The notes beneath the pieces were generated by a model that saw nothing but the letters and a program-made list of their open reading frames with translations, made no database searches and was not told where the DNA came from. A stretch of 64,000 nucleotides of DNA from Comamonadaceae bacterium (lineage in GTDB: Bacteria; Pseudomonadota; Gammaproteobacteria; Burkholderiales; Burkholderiaceae_C), in the NCBI GenBank assembly GCA_947448735.1, contig CANFOS010000023.1, positions 1 through 64,000 of the forward strand, read 5' to 3'. How positions within the stretch are numbered: position 1 is the first letter of the stretch; the number at the start of each line of letters is the position of its first letter. A program made the position numbers and the translations under genes. Shown here piece after piece: positions 29,182 to 40,139 of the stretch.

Positions 29182-30294
29182 TTGGACAAAATCGATTGCA
29201 TCGTCATAGGCGCAGGTGTGGTGGGGCTGGCGGTCGCGCGGGCGCTGGCCTTGCAGGGCAGGGAAGTGATGGTGCTGGAAGCTGCCAACGCTATTGGCAC
29301 GGGCACCAGCTCACGCAATAGCGAGGTCATACACGCTGGCATTTATTACCCAAAGGGTTCACTCAAAGCCCAGCTGTGTGTGCGCGGCAAACAGCTGCTG
29401 TACGACTACTGCGCTCAGCGCGGCATCGGCCACAGCCGCTGCGGCAAACTGCTTGTGGCGACCAGCCAAGCGCAAGTCGCCCAGCTGCAGGGCATCATTG
29501 CCAAAGCAGCCGGCAACGGGGTCAACGATCTTGTGTTGCTAAGCCGCGAGCAGGCGCTGGCGATGGAGCCGCAACTCGAATGCGTGGCAGCCGCGCACAG
29601 CCCCAGCACCGGCATTGTCGACAGCCACGCGCTGATGCTGTCGCTGCAAGGGGATATTGAAAATGCAGGCGGCATGACAGTGTTCAATACTGCGGTAGAC
29701 CATATGATATGCGGGCTAGAAGCTATTGAAGTCATAGCATCTGACGGGACAGAGCTGGCTGCCAAGACCGTCATCAACGCGGCTGGTTTGAACGCGCCGC
29801 TGCTTGCCAGTCGCATCAAAGGGCTTGACGCCAGGCATGTGCCGCCGACCTTCTGGGCCAAAGGCAACTACTTCACATTGAGCGGCAAGTCACCGTTTAG
29901 TCGCCTGGTTTACCCCCTCCCCGATGCCGCGGGTCTGGGTGTGCACCTGACGATTGACATGGGCGGCCAAGCCAAGTTTGGCCCCGATGTGCAGTGGGTC
30001 GATTCGCAAGACGATTTGCGGGTGGACCCGAGCCGGGGCGCGGCCTTTTATGCAGACGTGCGAAAGTACTGGCCAGCTTTGCCAGATGGTGCCCTGCAAG
30101 CTGGCTATGCGGGCATGCGTCCCAAGTTACAAGGGCCGGATGGATCGGGTTGGGTGTCGGCAGATTTTGTGATTCAGGGCGAGGCGGTTCACGGTGTGCC
30201 AAGGCTGGTCAACCTGTTCGGTATCGAGTCACCCGGCTTGACGGGCTCGCTCGCGATGGGTGAGGTCGTCAGTCAAATGCTATTAAAAAAATAG
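29182..30294 (+). CDS. lhgO: FAD-dependent oxidoreductase, L-2-hydroxyglutarate oxidase-like
   Basis: [75 protein letters not shown]; start codon uncertain. Confidence 0.8.
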   Translation: MDKIDCIVIGAGVVGLAVARALALQGREVMVLEAANAIGTGTSSRNSEVIHAGIYYPKGSLKAQLCVRGKQLLYDYCAQRGIGHSRCGKLLVATSQAQVAQLQGIIAKAAGNGVNDLVLLSREQALAMEPQLECVAAAHSPSTGIVDSHALMLSLQGDIENAGGMTVFNTAVDHMICGLEAIEVIASDGTELAAKTVINAAGLNAPLLASRIKGLDARHVPPTFWAKGNYFTLSGKSPFSRLVYPLPDAAGLGVHLTIDMGGQAKFGPDVQWVDSQDDLRVDPSRGAAFYADVRKYWPALPDGALQAGYAGMRPKLQGPDGSGWVSADFVIQGEAVHGVPRLVNLFGIESPGLTGSLAMGEVVSQMLLKK

Positions 30295-30339
30295 CTACTA
30301 CTCCTTTATTTAATTGGGCTTTAGGCCTATTTTTTAGAT
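30279..30339 (+). repeat. Dispersed repeat element, copy F, at 3' end of lhgO
   Basis: CTATTAAAAAAATAGCTACTACTCCTTTATTTAATTGGGCTTTAGGCCTATTTTTT aligns with copy B; supplies the last codons and TAG stop. Confidence 0.65.
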
Positions 30340-30365
30340 AAAAGTATGTTTAATCTTGGCTTTTG

Positions 30366-32456
<2,091 letters not shown>

Positions 32457-32619
32457 TTAACGATGTGCCTGCATGGTAGCGGCTGAAAGCCGACGCGGCT
32501 CAATTCAACGCCATGTGCTCATTACAATGTAAGAAAAAAATCAATTTCAGCATACGTGCCGCGCTTTGATGCGTGCCGCGAAGCTTGTGTTTACCCTTTA
32601 GATCGTCATCCGAATTTTC

Positions 32620-34701
32620 ATGCTTTGCCCCACCCATCAAACCCCTTTTGTTCTGACCAAAAATCGCCTGGCGATGCTGATTTCTGGCTGCTTTGCGTTG
32701 CAGAGCGCAGTTTGGGCCCAAAACACGGACGCGACTTTGGCGCCGGTTCAGGTTCAAAGCTCGCGCAACAGCGTGTTGGGTGAGGCCGGAACCGCCAGCG
32801 AAGGCGTGGTGACGCAGCAGCAGCTGGATGCCCGTACCGTCTATCGTCCAGGTGAACTGCTCGAAGCCGTTCCAGGCCTGATCGTCAGCCAGCACAGCGG
32901 TGAAGGTAAGGCCAACCAGTTTTATCTGCGCGGCTTCAATCTGGACCACGGTACCGATTTGCGCACCACCATCGACGGCATGCTGGTCAACCAGCGCAGC
33001 CATTCGCACGGACAGGGCTGGACCGATGTCAACTTTTTGATTCCTGAACTGGCGAGCTTGCTGGACTACCGCAAAGGCCCGTTTTACGCGGCAGAAGGAG
33101 ATTTTTCAACCGCCGGTGCCGTGAATGTGAAATACGCCAACTCACTGGAGCAGGGCATTGCCAGCTTGGGTGTGGGTCAAAACGGCTACAAGCGCACCCT
33201 GCTGGCTGACTCGCCCACATGGCGTGACGGCAAGCTGCTTTACGCGCTCGAATGGATGCACAACGATGGTCCGTTTACCGTAGGCGACAACTACCGAAAA
33301 CGCAATGGCGTGCTGCGCTACAGCGAAGGCAGTGAGGGCAATGGCTTTAACGTGACGCTGATGGGCTACAGCGCCAAGTGGCACGCTACCGATCAAATCC
33401 CTTTGCGAGCGGTGCAAGCCGGCACCTTGGGCCGATTTGATTCGGTGGACCAAACCAGCGGCGGCGAGTCCAGCCGTTACAGCGTCTCAGGCGCCTGGCG
33501 CCAGTCGACGGGCAGCAGCGCCAGTCAGGTCAACGCGTATCTGGTTCGCAGCCGTCTGGATCTGTTTTCAAACTTCACTTATTTTCTGGATTCGCCTGCC
33601 AACGGCGACCAGTTTGCGCAGCCAGACAGGCGCATGACGGCAGGTGTTCATGCCAGCCACTCGTGGTCATCAAGCTTGTTGGGCAGAACATCTGAAAATA
33701 CTGTGGGTGTGCAGTTCCAAAACGACAACATCAGCAACGGCCTTTACAGCAGCGTTGCCAGGCAAATCATTTCCACCACCCGAGCTGACCGTATTGTCGA
33801 GCGTAGTCTGGGACTGTATGTTGAGAACACGACCCAGTGGGCTGAAAAGTTTCGCTCCGTCGCTGGTGCGCGGGTTGACAACTTCAACTTCAAGGTCAAC
33901 AGCAATATTTCGGCCAATTCTGGCAACGTTTCTGCCAGTAAAGCCAGCCCCAAACTCAATCTGATTTTTGGCCCCTGGAACAGCACCGAGTTTTATGCCA
34001 GCAACGGCTTGGGTTTTCACAGCAACGACGCGCGCGGGACGACCCTGACGCAAGACCCCAAGACTGGAAATCCGGCCGACAAGGTGCCGCCTCTGGTGCG
34101 GTCAAAGGGCCTGGAGCTGGGCGTGCGCACAGAAGCCGTTAAGGGGTTGCAAAGCGCGCTGTCGGTTTATCAGCTGGATTTCGATTCCGAGCTGATTTTC
34201 CAGGGCGATGCAGGCACCACCCGCGCGGGCCGCGCCAGCCGACGCACTGGGTTTGAGTTCTCCAACTACTACAAACCGTATCGCTGGCTGACGGTCGATG
34301 CAGACATTTCGTTTGCCAAAGCGCGGTTTCGCAATAACGACCCGGTTGGCGATCGTGTTCCTGGCGCGGTCGAAGGCGTGGCCTCTGTGGCGTTGGCTGT
34401 AGATGGTCTGGGCCCTTATTTTGGCGCCCTGCAGTTGCGCTATTTTGGCCCGCGCCCGCTGCTTGAAAACAACTCGGTACGCTCCAAAAGCACGGCAACC
34501 ATGAACGGGCGGATTGGCTACAAGTTCAGTCCCAAGCTGAAGCTGGAGCTCGAAGGTTTTAACCTGACCAACCGCCGCGACTCGGCCATTGACTACTATT
34601 ACACCTCACAGTTAAGAGGCGAAACAGCACCGGTTGCCGATATTCATTTCCACCCGATTGAGACGCGCTCGTTCAGGCTGACGCTGGTGGCGAACTTTTA
34701 A
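32620..34701 (+). CDS. TonB-dependent outer membrane receptor
   Basis: Plug domain VYRPGELLEAVPGLIVSQHSGEGKANQFYLRGFNLDHGTDLRTTIDGMLVNQRSHSHGQG; C-terminal beta strand ETRSFRLTLVANF. Confidence 0.92.
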   Translation: MLCPTHQTPFVLTKNRLAMLISGCFALQSAVWAQNTDATLAPVQVQSSRNSVLGEAGTASEGVVTQQQLDARTVYRPGELLEAVPGLIVSQHSGEGKANQFYLRGFNLDHGTDLRTTIDGMLVNQRSHSHGQGWTDVNFLIPELASLLDYRKGPFYAAEGDFSTAGAVNVKYANSLEQGIASLGVGQNGYKRTLLADSPTWRDGKLLYALEWMHNDGPFTVGDNYRKRNGVLRYSEGSEGNGFNVTLMGYSAKWHATDQIPLRAVQAGTLGRFDSVDQTSGGESSRYSVSGAWRQSTGSSASQVNAYLVRSRLDLFSNFTYFLDSPANGDQFAQPDRRMTAGVHASHSWSSSLLGRTSENTVGVQFQNDNISNGLYSSVARQIISTTRADRIVERSLGLYVENTTQWAEKFRSVAGARVDNFNFKVNSNISANSGNVSASKASPKLNLIFGPWNSTEFYASNGLGFHSNDARGTTLTQDPKTGNPADKVPPLVRSKGLELGVRTEAVKGLQSALSVYQLDFDSELIFQGDAGTTRAGRASRRTGFEFSNYYKPYRWLTVDADISFAKARFRNNDPVGDRVPGAVEGVASVALAVDGLGPYFGALQLRYFGPRPLLENNSVRSKSTATMNGRIGYKFSPKLKLELEGFNLTNRRDSAIDYYYTSQLRGETAPVADIHFHPIETRSFRLTLVANF

Positions 34702-34734
34702 GGCCTGACAAACGCAGACTGGCGCTTGGGTCTG

Positions 34735-35205
34735 CTAACTCAGTGGTTTAAGGTGAACGTGCTGGCCACTGTGGCCGTGGCTGTGGGCAAGTTTGCGGTG
34801 TTCCACGGCCAGGGGCACGACGTGGACACCGCCATGGCGTACACCACGCAGCGCGATCAGCATCTGTGAAAAACTCCGGACTGCTTTTGCAGGCCCGCGC
34901 ATCACCACGGTTTCAAGGCAATCGTGGTGATCGAGATGCGTGTGCAAACTGGTGATGACCAGGTCATGGTACTCATGCTGCAATGACAAGACGCGCTCTA
35001 CGACTGTTTTGTCATGGTGGTCATAAACATAGTTCACAGTCGCTACGCACCACACCTCGGCCGATGGTGCCATCGACACATCGTCAATCTGTGCACGGAT
35101 CAGGTCCCGTACGGCCTCGGACCGGTTGCTGTAGCCCTTGGTCGAAATCAGGGTGTCGAATTTTTCGGCCAGTGCGTCGTTCAGTGAGATCGTAAATCGT
35201 TGCAT
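34735..35205 (-). CDS. nikR: Nickel-responsive regulator NikR
   Basis: RHH N-terminus MQRFTISLNDALAEKFDTLISTKGYSNRSEAVRDLIR; nickel site YHDLVITSLHTHLDHHDCLE. Confidence 0.93.
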   Translation of the reverse strand: MQRFTISLNDALAEKFDTLISTKGYSNRSEAVRDLIRAQIDDVSMAPSAEVWCVATVNYVYDHHDKTVVERVLSLQHEYHDLVITSLHTHLDHHDCLETVVMRGPAKAVRSFSQMLIALRGVRHGGVHVVPLAVEHRKLAHSHGHSGQHVHLKPLS

Positions 35206-35249
35206 GGTGTTTTCAACTTGGATGTCTTGAGAGTTTTCCCCGAATCATC

Positions 35250-36185
35250 TTATCGCGCCAGGTTTGCGCTGGTACGACCGCTCGGGATGGGGTCTTGGTG
35301 CTTGTGCAGGGCAGTGATGAGGTCATCGGCAAACGCATGGGCTATCACGGGCAGTTGCCTGCCACGCAGACAAGCCAGTACCAGCTGGCCGCGCGGGAAT
35401 CCGCGATCGGCTATTTCACGCGCCACCAGCTCGTCTCCTTCAATGACCGCACCGATGGCAATTTGAAAAGATATTCCCTGTTCATGCACCAAGTAGCTTC
35501 TCATGAACTCAAAGCTGTTGCTTTCAACGGCGGGGCGTAACTTGACCGAGCTGCGGACTAAAAAATTCTCCAGCAGTTGGCGTCCGCCCAAGTCCTGATT
35601 CGGCAAAATGAGTGGGTATTCAATGCAGTCGCGCAGCCGCAAGTCAGGCTGATGGGCAAGCGGATGGCTGCGGTGCATCACCGCCACCAGCTTCTGCTCG
35701 ATTTCAGCGATTCGATCTATGTCTGCGTCAGGCGCAAGGTTGAATATGAGCGCCAGATCCGCTTCAAAATTCCTGAGCGACTTGAGTGCATGCAGGTGGT
35801 CACCAATATGCACATCCACACCCACCATGGGGTGGGTAGACCTGAAGGCCGCGATGGCTCGGGGTAAAAAGGCCGGTGCTAAGGCCTGGCTTGCAATCAC
35901 CTTGACCATCCCGCGACGCAGGCCTTTCAGGTCTTCAATTTCTGTGCGAACCTGTTCTAACTGGGCTGAACGGCTGCGGATGTAAGCCACGAAAAGCTCA
36001 CCCGCGGCGGTCAGGCGCACGCCTCTGGGCAGGCGCTCAAAAATGGCTGTACCCAGCTCCGCTTCCAGATCAAGTACCCGGCGGTTAACGGCTGATGCAG
36101 CAACGTGCAGCCTGTCTGCTGCCTGCCGGATTGAGCCGGCACGGGCAACCTCGTCCACATAATTCAAAAATCGTAGATGGTTCAC
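35250..36185 (-). CDS. LysR-family transcriptional regulator of the adjacent cyclic-amide cluster
   Basis: LRFLNYVDEVARAGSIRQAADRLHVAASAVNRRVLDLEAELGTAIFERLPRGVRLTAAGE; divergent from 36312. Confidence 0.92.
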   Translation of the reverse strand: MNHLRFLNYVDEVARAGSIRQAADRLHVAASAVNRRVLDLEAELGTAIFERLPRGVRLTAAGELFVAYIRSRSAQLEQVRTEIEDLKGLRRGMVKVIASQALAPAFLPRAIAAFRSTHPMVGVDVHIGDHLHALKSLRNFEADLALIFNLAPDADIDRIAEIEQKLVAVMHRSHPLAHQPDLRLRDCIEYPLILPNQDLGGRQLLENFLVRSSVKLRPAVESNSFEFMRSYLVHEQGISFQIAIGAVIEGDELVAREIADRGFPRGQLVLACLRGRQLPVIAHAFADDLITALHKHQDPIPSGRTSANLAR

Positions 36186-36230
36186 AAGGGTTCTTTCTGT
36201 GAAGTGATTTGCTGATTCATATGTTAAGCC

Positions 36231-36247
36231 GTTGCCGTATCGGCAAC
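36231..36247. promoter_or_regulatory. Candidate LysR operator: perfect 7-3-7 inverted repeat with T-N11-A core
   Basis: GTTGCCGTATCGGCAAC in the divergent intergenic region. Confidence 0.5.
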
Positions 36248-36311
36248 ACATAGATCTCAAAAAGTTCTATATAAAGAGCGGTGTCAGGCACGCTGCTTGC
36301 GATACCGGGAC

Positions 36312-36767
36312 ATGACGCGCACCGATTCGCCAATACGCACCAAAGCAGTGATTCAGGCCACATTTGGCCCATCCGCTGATAGCGACTGGGCGCTCAAGGA
36401 TCAATGCGTCAGTTTGGTGCGACAAGTCAAAACTGCCATCTCCGTGCGTTTCGATGCACAGCCACAGCCGCCAGGAATGGACTTGGTCCGACGCGCCTTG
36501 ACGGTGACGGACAGAGGGGGCTTTTCAAGCTCGCGGGATGCCAGTTTGTTGGGCGATGACTGCGTGCTTTTGCCTGAGGCATGCGGTATGCCATCTCCTG
36601 CTGACGGCACCAGAGCCGTTGATTTCATGGTCAAGCAGTCGCAAGGCTTTGTGGCGACCGCCTCATCGCTGCTGCCCGCCTTGGCCGAGCTGACTGTTGC
36701 CCGCCGCATGGGCAAGCAGCGTGGCACCGCTGTATCTACCACCACCAACCTGAAGGACGCCAAATGA
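36312..36767 (+). CDS. Hypothetical protein, first gene of the cyclic-amide catabolic cluster
   Basis: ORF MTRTDSPIRTKAVIQATFGPSADSDWALKDQ..., stop overlaps the next ATG (ATGA); no family recognised. Confidence 0.55.
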   Translation: MTRTDSPIRTKAVIQATFGPSADSDWALKDQCVSLVRQVKTAISVRFDAQPQPPGMDLVRRALTVTDRGGFSSSRDASLLGDDCVLLPEACGMPSPADGTRAVDFMVKQSQGFVATASSLLPALAELTVARRMGKQRGTAVSTTTNLKDAK

Positions 36768-37798
36768 AATTACTCAACCGCCTGTGCCTCGCTCTGGGCG
36801 CTGCAGCACTTGCCTGTTCCATGCCAGCAGTAGCGCAAGAAGTTACCAAAATCAAGTTCACACTCGATTGGAAAATTCAGGGCGTGCACGCTTGGTTTTA
36901 CTGGGCGCAGGACAAAGGTTACTTCAAGGCAGAAAATCTGGATATCACGATCGATCAGGGGGAGGGCTCTGCTGCCGCCGTTTCCCGCGTGATGTCGGGC
37001 ACCTACCAGGCCGGGGTAGGTGATATCAATGCCATTATTCAGGGCGCTTCGACCAAACCAGGCGAAGCCCCGGTGATGGTGTACATGATCTACAACCGCG
37101 CACCGTTTGCGCTCGTCACCAAGGCTGGCAGCACGATCAAAACGCTCAAGGATGTTGAAGGCAAAACGCTGGGCTCTCCCGCTGGCAGTGCGGCGCTGAA
37201 GGTATTTGCTGCGCTTGCCAAGAAAAACAACATCGATGAAAAGAAGGTGACATGGACCAACATGGCGCCCAGCCTGCAAGAGCAAATGTTGATGCGCGGC
37301 CAGGTCGAGGCATCTGCCGTGTTTTCCGCCACCAGCTACATGAATTTTGTGTCGATGGGGATTGATCCCGAGAAAGATATTCGCTGGATTTTCTACAACG
37401 ATCTGGGTTTGGACCTTTACAGCAATGGCGTCTTGGTGACGGCCAAGCTTGCTAAGGAAAGGCCTCAAGCCGTGACGGGCTTGGTCAAGGCCATCAATCG
37501 CGCCATGAAGGACTGCATCACCCAGCCGGACGCTTGCATTGACAATCTCGCCAAGAACGAGCCACTGATCAACAAAGACATCGAAAAGCGCAGGATGGTT
37601 TACGTCCTGAAAAGCAATGTGTTGACGCCTGAGTCGAACGAGTTGGGTTTGGGCGATGTGAGCGATGCCCGCATGACGCGTGCGATCGCGCAAATCGTTG
37701 ACAGCTATGAACTTGCCCGCACGCCTGCTCCTGTTGAGATTTTCAACCGCAGTTTTCTGCCGCCCAAGCAGGAGCGTCTGGTGAAGTCTGCGCTTTGA
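36764..37798 (+). CDS. ABC transporter substrate-binding protein, NMT1/THI5-like (1)
   Basis: KIKFTLDWKIQGVHAWFYWAQDKGYFKAENLDITIDQGEGSAAAVSRVMSGTYQAG. Confidence 0.9.
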   Translation: MKLLNRLCLALGAAALACSMPAVAQEVTKIKFTLDWKIQGVHAWFYWAQDKGYFKAENLDITIDQGEGSAAAVSRVMSGTYQAGVGDINAIIQGASTKPGEAPVMVYMIYNRAPFALVTKAGSTIKTLKDVEGKTLGSPAGSAALKVFAALAKKNNIDEKKVTWTNMAPSLQEQMLMRGQVEASAVFSATSYMNFVSMGIDPEKDIRWIFYNDLGLDLYSNGVLVTAKLAKERPQAVTGLVKAINRAMKDCITQPDACIDNLAKNEPLINKDIEKRRMVYVLKSNVLTPESNELGLGDVSDARMTRAIAQIVDSYELARTPAPVEIFNRSFLPPKQERLVKSAL

Positions 37799-37826
37799 AC
37801 GTCGCACGTTTAAGACCTGCTTTCAA

Positions 37827-39056
37827 ATGACAAGTCCCTGGACCATTTGTAACGCCACCTTACCTGGACGTGATGGGCGTTGGCGCGTCAGCATTCACGC
37901 TGATCGCATCATCAGTGTTGAGCCAGATACCTCGGGCGATCGCGCAGATGTCGATGGGCGAGCCTGGAACGCTGGCGGGCGACTGGTTTCGTCAGCCTTC
38001 GTTGACCCGCATGTTCACATCGACAAAGCGCTGATCAGTGACAGGGTTGCCGACGGTGCAGACGTTGCAGGCTTGAGCGAGGCGATTCGCGCCGTGCGCC
38101 TGCTCAAGGCGGATTTCACGGTTGAAGATGTGGCTGCACGGGCGAGGCAGTCGCTCAATATGGGCTTAGCCCATGGCACCACAACAGTGCGCACCAATTG
38201 CGAAGTAGACCGCTACGTGGGTCAGCGGGCTGTGGAAGGCATCAACAGGGCTGCCCGTGCCATGGCTGGCAAGGTGGACGTACAGGTCACCGCCTTCCCG
38301 CAGGAGGGCTGGTTCAACACCGCTGGAAGCCTTGAAGACGGCGCTGGCCCCTTCATCACGGAGGCGGTGGAAAAAGGGGTCAGGATCGTTGGCGGAAACG
38401 TCAACCGTGCCATTTGGCCCTCTGACCCAGAGCGGCAGGTAGACGAAACTTTCGCGCTGGCCAAACTGCATGACTGCGACATTGACTACCACCTCGATAA
38501 CTGGGACGCAGAATTGGCTTTCACGCTGCCCTATGTCGCTAAAAAAACGATAGAGCAGGGCTGGCAGGGCCGTGTGGCCGTGTCCCATATCGCATCGCTG
38601 GCCTGTGTCAGCCATGCTGTGGCGATCGACACGATTGACCTGATGAAAAAAGCTGATCTGCAGGTCTGCGTTCTGCCAACGCGCATTCGCCTGACCAGGA
38701 CTTTGGAGCTGATGGAAGCCGGCGTCAATGTCTCGTGCGGCACTGACAACATGCGCGATCCTTTTGTCCGCTTTGGTGATGCCGACCCGCTCAAAGCCAT
38801 GCTTTTACTGGCGCAGCTGACCAAGCAACTGCATAACGCTGGGCTCGAAAAGGTGTGGCAGACCATGACCAGCAACGCCGCGCGAATGCTGCGGCTTGAA
38901 AGCTACGGGTTGGCGCCAGGCTGCCTGGCTGACCTGATCGTGCTGGATGCCCCATCCGTTCCTGACGCTATTTTGCAGCAGTCCACCAGGCTCGCTGTGG
39001 TCAAGCGCGGGGTTCAGGTATCCGGGCCGGTGCAGATTGCCCCCGCTGCGTATTGA
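37827..39056 (+). CDS. Metal-dependent amidohydrolase, AtzC/cytosine deaminase-like
   Basis: FVDPHVHIDKALI; HGTTTVRTNCEVD; DYHLDNWDAEL; VAVSHIASLACV; VSCGTDNMRDPF. Confidence 0.85.
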   Translation: MTSPWTICNATLPGRDGRWRVSIHADRIISVEPDTSGDRADVDGRAWNAGGRLVSSAFVDPHVHIDKALISDRVADGADVAGLSEAIRAVRLLKADFTVEDVAARARQSLNMGLAHGTTTVRTNCEVDRYVGQRAVEGINRAARAMAGKVDVQVTAFPQEGWFNTAGSLEDGAGPFITEAVEKGVRIVGGNVNRAIWPSDPERQVDETFALAKLHDCDIDYHLDNWDAELAFTLPYVAKKTIEQGWQGRVAVSHIASLACVSHAVAIDTIDLMKKADLQVCVLPTRIRLTRTLELMEAGVNVSCGTDNMRDPFVRFGDADPLKAMLLLAQLTKQLHNAGLEKVWQTMTSNAARMLRLESYGLAPGCLADLIVLDAPSVPDAILQQSTRLAVVKRGVQVSGPVQIAPAAY

Positions 39057-39094
39057 CTCAGCGTATTGATTCATCAACCAACCGAAAGAAAACC

Positions 39095-40114
39095 ATGAAA
39101 CTATCCCGCCGCTTTGCCTTGTTAGCCCTGTGCGCAGCGCTTTCACCTGCTGCCGTTTTAGCGCAGACCAAAATCAAGATGGTTCTGAACTGGAAATACG
39201 AAGGCGCCCAGTCGTGGTTTTTCCTGGCCCAGGACAAAGGTTATTTCAAGGCCGAGGGGCTGGACGTCGAGTTTGACCAGGGCGAAGGTTCGGCCGCATC
39301 CATCCCCAAGGTGGCATCGGGCGCATACCAAGCTGGCTTTGGTGACCTCAACGCCTTGATTGATCTGGCTTCAAAGCGGCCAGCCGACGCGCCAGTGGCG
39401 GTTTACATGATGTACAACACCCCCCCGTTCACGGTGGTGGTCAAACAGGACAGTCCGATCAAGACGCCCAAAGACCTGGAAGGAAAAACCATCGGTGGGC
39501 CGGCCAACGATGCTGCGCTCAAGCTGTTCCCGGCCTACGCCAAGCTGGCAAAAATCGACGCGAGCAAAGTCAATGTGACCAATATGGCGCCTAACCTGCG
39601 TGAGCAAATGCTGGCGCGCGGTCAGGTCGATGCGGTGTTTGGCTATGTCACCACTGTCACTTTCAGTGCCAAGGCGATGGGGCTGGACCCAGCCAAAGAC
39701 CTGCGGTTTATCCGCTACGGCGACTCGGGTATGGATTTGTATTCAAACGCCGTGTTCTTCTCAAAAAACTTTGTTGCTGAAAATCCAAAAGCGGTTCAAG
39801 GCTTTGTGAAGGCGCTTAACCGGGCCATCAAGGAAGTGGCCGCCAACCCTGATGCCGGTGTTGATTTCGCCATGAAGCGCGAGCCATTGCTCAAGCGCGA
39901 CGTGGAAAAAGAAAAGCTGCTGGCGACGATTCGTAACGACATGAGCCATCCTGAGATTGCGCGTATCGGTCTGGGTGACGTTGATGATGAACGCCTGAAA
40001 AAGGCCATCGGTATCGTGGTGGAGGCCAATCAACTGCCCCGCACCCCCACCACGGGTGAAGTGTTCAATCGCAGCTTTTTGCCTGCGCGCGCCGAGCGGC
40101 TCTCGAAATTTTAA
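39095..40114 (+). CDS. ABC transporter substrate-binding protein, NMT1/THI5-like (2)
   Basis: KIKMVLNWKYEGAQSWFFLAQDKGYFKAEGLDVEFDQGEGSAASIPKVASGAYQAGFGDLNALI; paralog of 36764. Confidence 0.9.
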   Translation: MKLSRRFALLALCAALSPAAVLAQTKIKMVLNWKYEGAQSWFFLAQDKGYFKAEGLDVEFDQGEGSAASIPKVASGAYQAGFGDLNALIDLASKRPADAPVAVYMMYNTPPFTVVVKQDSPIKTPKDLEGKTIGGPANDAALKLFPAYAKLAKIDASKVNVTNMAPNLREQMLARGQVDAVFGYVTTVTFSAKAMGLDPAKDLRFIRYGDSGMDLYSNAVFFSKNFVAENPKAVQGFVKALNRAIKEVAANPDAGVDFAMKREPLLKRDVEKEKLLATIRNDMSHPEIARIGLGDVDDERLKKAIGIVVEANQLPRTPTTGEVFNRSFLPARAERLSKF

Positions 40115-40139
40115 AGTTTTTCAGAAAGACAACATTCCC

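Noticed and set aside
36770-37807. 345-aa antisense ORF covering the first NMT1-like SBP
   Set aside because: Mirrors the sense gene exactly and lacks protein-family character; the sense gene is unambiguous.
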